This document shows positions 25,601-37,600 of a DNA stretch of 64,000 nt, in pieces. Both the position numbers and the translations under genes were made by a program. The stretch spans positions 2,472,840 to 2,536,839 of the forward strand of contig JACTAT010000014.1 of the NCBI GenBank assembly GCA_014526335.1. Direction: 5' to 3'. The stretch's first letter is position 1, and each line of letters begins with the position of its first letter. The notes under the pieces are model-generated. The model saw only the letters and a program-made list of their open reading frames with translations, made no database searches and had not been told where the DNA came from. The DNA comes from Chrysaora quinquecirrha. Taxonomy: Eukaryota > Cnidaria > Scyphozoa > Semaeostomeae > Pelagiidae.

Positions 25601-28600
25601 CGATTGAATGCAAACAATTTTGTTGAATTAAACATTAAAATCTATCCTGGATGAAAGTGTCGTTTGATCCAGATGTCATATCGTAAGTTAACGAAAGTTT
25701 ACAGTAAGAAAGTTTTTCCTAAAGCTGGAAATGAAAGTGAAAAGGTACAAGCCCAGCCCCCGGTCACAACTAATATAAAGTTTTTCGCTCGAAAACTTAG
25801 ATCCTTATGTGCTGGATTTTGCTGTCTCTTCGTTGCGTTAATCATTCGATCATCTGTTCCTTAGGTCATGGTTCTTCAACTTGCACAGTCTGTACAAGCT
25901 TTCTTACACAAGCATAACTTTCCGACTTTGTCGTTTCATGATCAAATGTTGAAGAATATGCAGAAAGAGAAGGAAATGAGAGACAAAGAGACAGAAAGAA
26001 GACTCGCTAAAGATAAAGCACAAGCTAAAGAAATTGATGATGACGTGGTAGGATGATCATGGTTCATATTTTAAGCGTATTTTTTGGCAACCTCCTGATT
26101 TTAGCAGACCTTCCTAAATCTGAAAACGATAGACTTAGCAGGAAAAAGTTTCCTGAACCAAAAAACCTAGCTGCCGAAAGCGGTAGGCTGATCAGTACAA
26201 ACTCCAACTAAACCATTCATTTTAAAGCGTGAACGAGCTTCCTTGCAATGTCTGCGAAAACTTCCAGCTTCGGGGACAAGGGGTTTTCGAGGCCTACCAA
26301 ACCTGCCGTTTTCAGAAGACTGTACCAAAAAAATACGCTCCGACGTCTACCGAAAAGAGAAAAACGTCTGCTGAAAACAGAATGTGACCAAAAAAATACC
26401 CCCTTTATGTAAAGTATTCTATCCGCTAAGGTCGTATTTTTTTGCTAACCTTCGGTTTTTGCTGCACTCTCCGAATTCTGAAAAATGTAGGCATGGCAAA
26501 TTCCTTGTGATGTCTGCGAAACCTTTTTGGGGGTAGAAGGTTTTGGAGGCCTACCCAACCTGCCGTTTTCAGAAGACGGTATACCAAAGAAAATCCATTT
26601 CGAGGTCTACCGAAAAGAGAATGCGTCTGCTCAAAACAGAATGTCCAAAAAATACGGCCTGAGTTGAAATACAGTGGTTTCTCTAAACCATGAATATGCT
26701 GTAGCGTCGTGGTTTAATCCAGCTACAATGCCTGGGAAAAGTCTTGTAACACTTGCACTATTTTCACTTCACTTATAGCAACTGAAACCCCTCCTCCGCA
26801 AACAATGTTTGTTTGTGAGGGTGAAGAATATTTAGCAACCGTAATACATTTTGTAAAAGTTCAAAATGTAGACGAACAGAATAATAGTTTTCGGGGGAGG
26901 GGGTTGATTTCCTTTATTTTCCATCATGAAAGGGAAGACGAGTAATTTTTTTTTCGAAAATTATGGGGGTGTTCCAAAGACTTTTGGCAGGCATTGTAGC
27001 TCTTGGTGTCAAGAGCTTGGTGAGGTCAGGGTACGAGGCACGGAAGTGTCACAGCCGGCGTCGATGTTATGTTAGTTTATCTCCTGAGATCCTAGTACCC
27101 TTCTCTTCACCTTCGCCTTCTTCCTGAGCTTTTAAAAATTGCAAAGATGTAGGGCTTCCCTTAGCCTGCGTTGCAGACTCAACTGGTGTTTACTTCGAGA
27201 AGAGTTGAGTTGAATAAAAATTTCAAAGTTTCTCTCCAAGTAGAGAAACTGGGAGAGAAACTTTGAAATTTTAATTCAACTCAACTCTCCCGGAAGTAAA
27301 CACCAGTTGAGTCTGCAACGCAGGCTAGGCTTCCTCTACACACACTCCTCGCACCACAAGATACGTTTTTATTGCCTGTAGATATAGATCGGTTGTTTGT
27401 GTTAGGCCCCACTTTTTATTTTATTATCAAACTACTCAGTAAAGCAAACTGGAGTCTTAATCAGTTACTGGCATTACTGTCACAGAATTAGAGGTCATGT
27501 GGAGCTAAGCATATTTACGGGCAAGAGGATGTCCTGTTGTACGGGAGTCTTCATCTACATCTCTACCGTACAAAGCACTATCCTACTCAGTAAAACAAAC
27601 TGGAGTCTTGATTATGTTCTGATCATAGTTACTTGCATTGCTGTCAAAGAATGATTATGAGGCTATGTGCAGGTGCAGCTAGCATATTTACGGGCAATAA
27701 GATGTAATGTTGTACGGGAGTGTGTTCATCTACATCTCTACCGTACAAAGCACTGCGGCCGCTCGCTTTGCGGCCTTCGGAAGGGACATTAAACTATGGC
27801 TCCCTTGCCTGGATGAGGCATGCAAAGTAGGCATATATTGGCTAAAACCTCAACATAACAGCCAAGCAAAAATAAATACGTAAAAATATGGTTAGTTGCT
27901 AAGACTTGTAAGTTCTAATCTTCCAGATCTTCTAGAATGCTTTGTTAAAATTTCTGTGTTTTAGAATAAGATGGTGCAAGTTGCATTGCAAGAAAGAGAA
28001 GAAGCGATGAAAGAAGAGCGAAAAAGACGGCAACAAACAACGGATGAAAACGTAAGTTTTATTGCCGACGAAGAGATTATTTTCTATGCTTTTTTATCAT
28101 GTAGCTAATGACTCGCTATACTGGTTGTTTGTAATTTAGATACTGAATTAGATCGCAGGATACCAAAGCAAACTACCTGTCTATTTTTATCTATAAAAGG
28201 GATGTCATGGCAGATTGTTGCACAAATCTGATTCCAGAATGGCAAAGCATAAAATTTCGATTTGCTAAAATAAGTTTGCAAGTTCTTCTTTGCGTTTCTC
28301 AGCAACACTTACAATGCTTTGAGCTTTAAGACCGCAGCATTCTTCTATAGACTCATGACACGAGTCTCTAGTTTACTCTCCCCTCATTTTGATTTGTCAC
28401 TCCAACAGAGCGATTGTAGAAAACAACAACAACAATATCGATCGAAGTGGTGGTACCAATGTAGTGAGTCTAATTCTCCGATTGAGAAATATTATTGCCT
28501 AGGCCACAGGAAGCCTAATCTGAAAGACGTTACATGATAAAGCATCAAATTGAATTGTATTGCAGTCACATAACGATCATTAAAGTGAATTGTTTTTACT

Positions 28601-31600
28601 GTTTGTGTTGTACTGTTTATGTTGAAAGACTTAAGGCTTAAAAAATTTATCTTAGCTTGGCAAATAAGGTTTTTTGTGATTCTTTGCCTATTGCTATTTC
28701 TTAGGGACTGATCATTATTTATTATCGGGTGGGGGCTGAAGAGAAAATGGTGGGGCTACTGAAAAATATTTGTTGCATTGGGTGGGGTAACCAAAAATTC
28801 CTTGAACAAAAAAAGGATATTCTATCGCATAACCAGATTCAATTAAAACCATTGATATTAAAAAACGCTTGGCAACATTTTCACGCTTCTGGCTTTAAAG
28901 GAATTATTGCACCTTATCCAAAATAGTATTGCACCTGCCTTTCAGTGAAGTGATTGGGTAAAGAGAATTTTCGACCAAAAATTTTGTGGGATAAAATTTT
29001 GCTGATCGTGCAAAATACTTTTTCTTCGGTCCCCACCCCGGTTACAATTAATGACCGCTCCCTTAAGGGACCGTTCATTATTTAGGTTGGTACCGAAGCG
29101 AAATGGGTTGGGTAAGCAAAATATTACACATCAAAATGGTTGGGTACAAAAAATTTTGGGCCTGGAATTTGGTTGGGTAAAAAAATCTGAAACTAAACGA
29201 GCGGGTCCAAAATAATGATAAAAATGTTCAATTTGAAGAAGTCAGTCACTTTCATCATCAGATGATAGTTCATTTTCTGAACTTGGCAAAGAAAGGTTGT
29301 CCAAGAACTATTCTTCATCTTCAGTCTCATTTTTTTCCTCAGCTTCCATTCTTTCTTTAAAATTTATTATTTTTTGATGCAAACGATGAATTCATGAAGC
29401 TTTGTTATTGTTAAAGATATTGATTTATGGTTGGGTAAAAGAATATTACTCCTCGTTTTTGGTGGGGTAAGATTTTTTTTGAAAATCGAACCGGTTGGGT
29501 TATTATTATTTTTTATATAAATTTCTACTTGCTTCGGTACCAACCCCTGCATAAATAATGAACGGTCCCTAGCTTCTGTATTTTTTCGATTCAGTTCCCG
29601 GGGTGCTTATTTAAAAATCCGTCTCAGCAAGGAGCAATTCTATGAAAATGTATCAAAAAACTAACGTTCTGACAACAACTAAGTTTTGTAAGAACTAGCA
29701 AATGGTGTCTTTGATTCCTCCCATCAGGAGTCTGTGCATTATCTATGAAAAGGAGTGTCTGGGACCAACCTAATTGGTAGACTCACTACATAAGTCCCAC
29801 TACTTCGCAAGATGTTGTTGTTGTTGTTTTCTGCAATTGCTCAGTGTGGGACTTATGTCCTTGCAGCTCTGAAACTGGCAAGCGGCGCCAAAAAGTTGGC
29901 GTCCCAATCTCTGTTGCAGTGATCAAAATAAGGGGGGCGTAAACTAGAGACTCGTTGTAAGTCTACCTGATTGGTAGCTGAATCAAAAGGGAACGCTTAT
30001 TCAAGGGAGGGCACTTGCTTTTAAAAAAAAAAACGGTGTTTTTAGCAATTTCAAGAATTTTCACGAAAATTATAGGCTAAAGGACCTTGAAACCTGTTGC
30101 TTTTTAAGAGGCTTGCTAAGTGCAAGGAAATGTTATTCATGTGGAGAAAATTTCATTGTAGAGGGCTGACTTAACAGACCTGGGGAACGATGGAGTTCTG
30201 ATGAGTTCGAGTCCTAATAATAATACAGGCAGGAAGAGTATTGATAACGGCGAACGATTGATTAATGGTGGACTTGAATCAAAAGTGCGGAGGAGAGAGA
30301 GCCTCGTTTGCAGTCGGATATCTCAACAAGTTGAAATGATCAATTTTAGCGGAAAGCTTGGAGAAACAGTCGTTCACTGTGGAAAATGCGTTGGTAAGTG
30401 AATTTTTTCTGTCAACCTATGGAGTCTGCTAAATTAGGTACCATTTCCTTATGCCCTTATTGTTTCTATGTTCCCCGTTCCTACTTGCCCATGTGCCGTT
30501 TTTCGACGAAAAGCCTCCGTTATTCAAATTTTAAAATTTCTAGATATACCCTAGAGTTTTCGGTGCATCATGGCCAAGTACCCTCGAATCCATCTTTTGC
30601 GGAATAGTCTATTGGGTATTTTTTAGTAAATTTGGGTAGTGGACAAGCCCACAGGAGGCCTTGTTGCAAAGCTAGATCTCTTGGAACCCGTAAGCATCAA
30701 AGATCGACACCAAGGAAATAAATGATAGTTACTTTGTAGAGCTCTAGTAACTTCATTTGCGTTCCATGACCTTTTTTACGACGATTGACTTTGTGACTAG
30801 TGACGCGGATGTGATTTTAATAGAAGTTGCTGATGCGATTTTTGCTATAGAGCGAATCGTGGAGCTCATACCAACATAGTGAAAACCGGCAATTTTGTTT
30901 TGATAGTGGGCAAGGACAAGTGGGCCACTGGGCCAATGGCCAAGTAGATACAATTTTGAAAGGTGCCCTGCGATTGACTGAAACCTGACATCAAGCTAAA
31001 GTGACTTGAGCTATTTTTTTAACGATCTAATTCCTTAAGTTGTGATTATATATGGAATTAAATGGAAAATAAGTTAACCGCTGGTTGTTGAATGAACTTT
31101 AAGTTTCCCTCGTCTTTTGTTTATATTGCTTTGGTATGATCCTCTTATTATTTCGTTTAAAATGGATTTAGGCACTGGCACAGGAAATGATATGTAGTTT
31201 AATTCAACATTGCTCAGATCTCCTCAACTTTCAACTACAACGTGATAGAGGACAGAAGGACAAAGAGGCAGAAGGGCGTGCTCAAATGAAATTGGGGCGT
31301 TGTTTTTTGAAAAAATAATTAACTCGCCCCCTACGACATGTTTTAGTTATATTTAGCGTTTTTGAAATTTTATCTTGGCGACGATTGGGGGAGATGACCC
31401 CCTTCGCCCCCACTTGGCTACGCCACAAGAAGACAGAATTGTAGTGGGGCAGGATCTCATAGTTTAAGCATTACTGATTATAAACTCGTATTTCTGATTT
31501 CAATTTTAGATCATAATTTCCAAGGTGCATGTACACGATCTGGTTTAGACCTGGAAAACGGAGAGATTGTCTCTGTTTGCGAATGGACATTAAAAAGCAA

Positions 31601-34600
31601 AAGGCGAAAAGGAAACCAACGGTTATCATTTCAGGAAACCTTAACATCGAAAATGTTTATCAACAGGTAAGGTGAACGTTTTCCTTCTTGATAGAAAATG
31701 TACAACACAGATGATTGTGTGAGATCTCAACTCAAACCACTAACATACTTCTTATGAGAAATCGTTTATAGAAAAATTCAGGCTAATTTTTGTTTGAAAA
31801 AATATTTCTACCTGGCGTACAGGTCTTCATATGGTGACTTTAATCCCCCTTTAAGCGTAGTTTTTTAATTGACGTGGCTGCCAGAGTACGATGTGCAAGC
31901 AATAGAATGCAAGCCTTATCTAGACGTGGCCAGCATTACACCCATTTCGTCGGACTTCTTATTGAATGTTGGCTTGTATTGGGGCTGGGGTGGCTAAATG
32001 TGGCGAAATTCTGAAATGTTATGTGAATTTTCGACCCTGATCAAACTTCAGCAAACACCATCACCATGTTGGCTCACCCAACAAGGTGGCGAAAAACTGC
32101 GAGCATTTCGCCCAACTTGTATATTGTGAAAAATTGTGTGAAATGTTGGCTTCGTTTGGCCGGGGCTTCATTTCTTCTGTTACTGAGTGATGCGTCTTTT
32201 TTAGGTTTGTGGTATGGAACAGGAACTGTCATACTTGACTACTAAACTCCAGCATCCTAATCTGGTTCATTACCGATCGATCTGTATTGAAATGAAGGAT
32301 GATTCAGTCACAGTTCGGGTTAGTTGAGCTTTTAACATTATCTTTCTGGTAATACCAAAAATAAATGGAATGAATTTTTATTTGTGGTGAAACTTGAGCG
32401 ATCATAGCCGATAAGATTGATTTCTCTTTGTGGAGCCTCTCAATTGGTTAATTAACCAAGGCGTGAAGAAGAATATATACAAGGTGTGCCAAAAAAGGAA
32501 CCCAGGAAAGAAACCTTCAGACGAAAGTCCAAGTTTATTTTTTGAGCATGAAGTTGGGTACTCATGTTTTGAATGAAGGAGCATTATGCTGACATAACTT
32601 TTTTGATGCTTTGCTTCGTGAATAACACTAGGAAGAAACCAAACCTTTGACGCAGAATTTTTTTAGTCAACACAAAGAACAGTCAATTGTGTACTTGAAA
32701 AAGCACAACTCGCCATAAACAATTTTTTAAACAATTTTGTCAGTCTAAATCAATCATTTTCAAACCTTTAGCCTGAACTCACCAATGGTTGTATCAATAA
32801 TACCCTTGCTGTAACTTATCCTAGCAACAGAAAATCCTATAAATGCTCTTTTCTTCCTAATTTAGGTAAAGTTAATTTACTGTCTTAGGTTAGCTAATTT
32901 GTCTATTTTGCACCTTCTTTCCCCTAAATATGCAGCAACATTGAAGTCCCGATTTTTTTTCGAGAGAGAAGTCATTAGGAAATAGTCTGAAGTTGAACTT
33001 GTTCGAATTTTGTTATTATCTCTTTTGTCGTCTAAATCTGTGATTACACTACTTTTAGTGAATCTTGAATCATGTCACAAAACGATGTCCTTAGCATATA
33101 CATTTCGTAATTCACTGCACATCACAAGATCTTTGTTGTTATCTTTGAGTTTTGTTATATTTTGTAGATCTTACTTGACTATCTAAATGGCTCAAGCCTT
33201 GCAGAAAGCATCGAGGCACCTGGAGTACCAATCGAAACATTAAAAGATTACACGAAGCAGCTTGTTTGCGTTCTGAATTATTTGCATAGCAAATCGATCG
33301 TACATCGGGATCTGCAGGTTTGTTTGAACCAATTATCATCCCGGTTAATGTATGCGCTGTACAGTGGAGGACGTGCAGTACAGTGGAGTATATTCAGTAC
33401 AGCGGAGTTATATCATCAGTACGGTGGAGCGATATCATCAGTACGGTTGAGGGTTTTCAGTACTAATTGTACTGTACTGATGATATCCCTCCACAATACT
33501 GAATATCCTCCACTGTACTGATGATATCCTTCCACTGTACTGATGATATCCCTCCACTGTACTGAATATCCTCCACTGTACTGATGATATCCCTTCATTT
33601 TAATTATGATATCCCTCCACTGTACTAAAAAACCCTCCACTGTACTGATGAAATCTCTCCACTGTACTGAATATCCTCCATCGTACTGATGATATCCCTC
33701 CACTGTACTGATGAAATCTCTCCACTGTACTGAATATCCTCCATCGTACTGATGATATCCCTCCACCGTACTGATGATATCACTCCACTGTGCTGAATAT
33801 CCTCCACTATACTGCAAAACCTCCACTGTACTGCACATAAATTACCCGGGGTGATTATTAGAACCCATAAAAGTCTGTTTAGTAAAAAGAGCTTTATTCA
33901 CTAAAATGGCATTCTTAAAGCCCCTTAACCTTAAACATTTCAGAGTAAAGATGTTCGTAGTACTTAGCATTCATGATTTCATAGTACCGTAAATCCTCGC
34001 GGGGGCTTGTTTGCAAAAATGAATTTTACGGTGGGGGCTTATTCGTGGGAAGGGCGTATTCAAGAGAAGGCCTTATTCTACAGTTCAATGGTTCCAGTGT
34101 GTTGTCGAAAGATTAGCAGAGAGTAAAAATCTGTACTCTTTTATGGAGGCCAACAGCCAATGGCTGATTATTGGTTGAATTGATAGTAAAACCCGTCAGG
34201 GCTAGCTTGTTCAGTGTTTCAATTAGTTGAAAGATGCATATAAACAAAAACAAATTCATAAATCCTTCGAATAATTCCCCGTGGGGGCTATTTGAGGGGA
34301 GGGCTTATTTGCAAAAATGAATTCTTAGATGGGGGCTTATTCGAGGGGAGGGATTAATCGAAGGTGGGGGATTATTCGAGAATTTACGGTACTTAGCAGT
34401 TTCATTATTTAAATTCAGCATTCATTAGGGGTATCTGAAACAACATCTAAAAGCAATCCTTGTAATGAGTATTTAGAGTATCTTCTTTTACTGGTTATAA
34501 AGCTATATTTTGGTGTATATTTTGTGTTTTACAGCCTTTGCATGTATTTGTGACGAAAGGGAATCTTCTGAAAGTCTCTGGCTATGCTGTGTTGAGAAGG

Positions 34601-37600
34601 TATAATGTGTAGCTTTGCGTTATTGGCACTGATATAAGCTATTACTGGGTCCAAAATAAGAGAACAAGGAAGTCTTACTTATATGCATAGTTTATTCATA
34701 GGCAAAAGACGATATTAACAACGAAATTGCGTATTTTTTAACACGAATCCTATAGGTTTATGTTGCAGCTTGGTCTCGGAATAGAATTGAAGCTCTTTGC
34801 TTATGATCAACCTGTGCAAGACATTAAGATACTCTGATAATAAAAGCAATAATTTCAGCGTCGTTTGAATCAACTGGTTAAAATTTTTTATTGAAAGAAT
34901 CATCGATGTGTGGACGACGAAGTTATACAATAGTTTCTAATGATATACCCGCAAAACTTTCAAGAAGCATGAATAAAAATGGGGGTAAAGCGATGAGATT
35001 AAGTTAGACTATCTTGGTCTTATTTTATCTTGCTAGGTATTCATTAAGCTCTTCTCGTTCGTTAGTTTGAGCAAAAAAGGATGGGTTTCATTAGCTAAAG
35101 TCATTGTGACTGACTTTTCTTTCTGCAGGTTATCTGACTTGTACAATCTGTTGCAAGATGAAGGAGCAGAACAAGATGAGTTTGCCGATTACAGAAAACT
35201 TGTCAAGCCAGGCAAAAAAGGAGACATTTTTAATCTGGTATGATAATATTCAGTAATTGTTGACTCTTTTCTGTTCTGCATTCCCTTGCTTATTTTTTTT
35301 CTATGACTAGGTCTTTTCTCGTTGTTTTCTTCCTCCATTTCTTGTTCTGTATTCTTACTACGCCCTTGTTTTTCTTTTCTTTCTCCTTTTCCTCCGCCTT
35401 TCCCTCCTTTTCCTCCTCCTCCTCCTTCTCCTCCTTCTTCTTCGTCTTCTTCTTCTTTTCTTTTTCTTCTTCTTCTTCTTCGTCTTCTTCCTTTACGTCT
35501 TTGTCTTCGTCCTCTTCTTCTCTTTCTACTTCTTCTTCTTTTTCTTCTACTTCTGCTCCTAGCTGTACTTCTTCTTCTTCCTATTCTTCTTTTCTTCTTT
35601 ATCTTTATCTTTTTCTTCATCTTCTTTTTCTTTTTCTCTTCTTCTTCCTTCTTCTTCTTCTTCTTCTTCTTCTTCTTCTTCTTCTTTCTTTCTTCTTTGT
35701 CTTCTTGTTCTTGTTCTTGTTCTTGTTCTTCTGCTTCTTCTTCCTAAACTTCTTCTTCCTCTTCTTCTTCTTCCTGGAGTCTTCTTTACTGCATTTCTCA
35801 GTTTCGCAAGAATTGTTTACTAAGAATATCAAATAATTTTTTCCTAACATAGTAGCTATTTGACGTCTGACAGCTATTTTCCATACTTTAACGTCTTTTA
35901 GGATGCATAACATTATTTTTCCTTTTTAGGGCTTAGTCGTCCTGTCGTTATTACAAGGTAAAATTGCAACTGGATACCCCGTTGAGATTCCCGCTGGTTT
36001 ACCAGACGATTTACAAGACTTTTTACTCAGGTAAAATGATTGTAAGATAATTTGTTGTTTTTTAATAGTGAGATAAAGTATATTAAATGATTAAAAATGT
36101 CCATGGTTCCATTTTCCCCTTTCCAAAAAGAGTGTTGTTGTTGTTGCTTTATTTTGAGTAGGCTGTTGTTTCTAGCTTAATCAGCTAATTTAGGCCCACT
36201 ATGCATGCCGCATCCAGGCATGGGGCCCCTAGTTTAACATTCCTTCCGAAGGACGGCAGAGTGAGTTGCTTATTTATCCATCTGGAAAGTCACCCATCTA
36301 GATGCTTACCTCGCACGACCAAGCTTAACTTCAGCTGTCTAACGAGAACTGACCGAGAAGCTTGGCCACTCACTTTGGTTACCACAAGATTTATCTAAGT
36401 ACAAAATCGCTTGAATAGACCGTATTTCTCCCAAAGAAACCTTGTTCGAAATATTCTGTACACACGATTGTAGTTAGGATTACCTATAAGTCTTCATTAC
36501 GCAAATTATGCATAGCCTTGTGCACTTGCACTTGCAATTGTTAAAGACATTGCAGTAGACTTACATATCAAGCAATGACCTTTATATTTAGCATTTCATT
36601 ATATGCACTTGCTATTTTCGAAGACAGTAGCCGTTATGGGAATGAGGTGTAACTTGAGTGATTTATTCTATTGACTAAATAGATAAGAAGGCATTTTTTT
36701 TGGTATTTCTATTCCAAAGGACTTAATGTTACGCTCATGAAATAAACAATCAAATGAATGATAGATGAACTTAATTTTTTCTACTTTTCAGATGCCTAAA
36801 CATCGACGAAAAAGAAAGATGGTCAGCCTCTCAACTTTTAAAGCATTCATTTCTTATTGTCCAAAGTTCTCCATACAATTTTAACAGCAGTAACGTAGGC
36901 GATGCTACGCAGGATCCTGGACAAGGCGAAGGAGCCAATGATGAGACGAATTTTTGCATTCTCTCAATGAATTGAATATTCCAAGTAGAACTCGTTTGGT
37001 GACAGATTTTGAAATTCTGGAGTCTCTTGGAAAAGGTGGATTTGGAGACGTCATCAAAGTGAGTTTTTGAAAATAATAAAGGTACTTTTTATATGAAAGT
37101 CTTATGCCAACACTGCGCACAGTCAGAACTAGCGGCCGACTGCTACCTAATCGGTGAATTCTTTGGAACTAATTTATCGCAACTGACCTGTCAATATTAG
37201 CGCTCTGGCAACTAGTTCCTTTTTGATGGCAACTAGCTGGCGCACAGTTGCAGAAAGACATGGCATGTTCTGCTACTGCGATTAGCTGACAACTGATTCC
37301 TGTTCAATCAAGTCAACATGAGCGCTTTTGTGACCGTGATCAACTGTATCCTATAAGTTTTGACTAGTTGTTGACATGTCGACATAAATTAGCAGTTACA
37401 ACTAGTTGGCGTTAGTTCTATAGTATCGTATATCGACATGAGCCTGATTTAAGAAACTCAGACTCTTGAATGGCCAAAAATTTCAGAAACTTCAGTAATT
37501 AATAATAAGAGACTTTTTACCCCTGTCTGAGTAACATTTATTTTTCCCGTGTTCCGTTTAAAGCTCTTTGTAATTTGAAGAAATACCTCTTCAGAAGCTC

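Noticed and set aside
33416..33838. A 140-residue minus-strand frame with regular VQWRDIISTVEG-like repeats, looking like a repeat protein
   Set aside because: It is the about 21-bp foldback array read through. A unit length divisible by 3 keeps it open, and there is no start context or domain.
35189..35913. Lys/Arg-rich and Ser/Phe-rich open frames
   Set aside because: They read through the polypyrimidine tract in GCN2 intron 11; one even overlaps exon 11 on the opposite strand.
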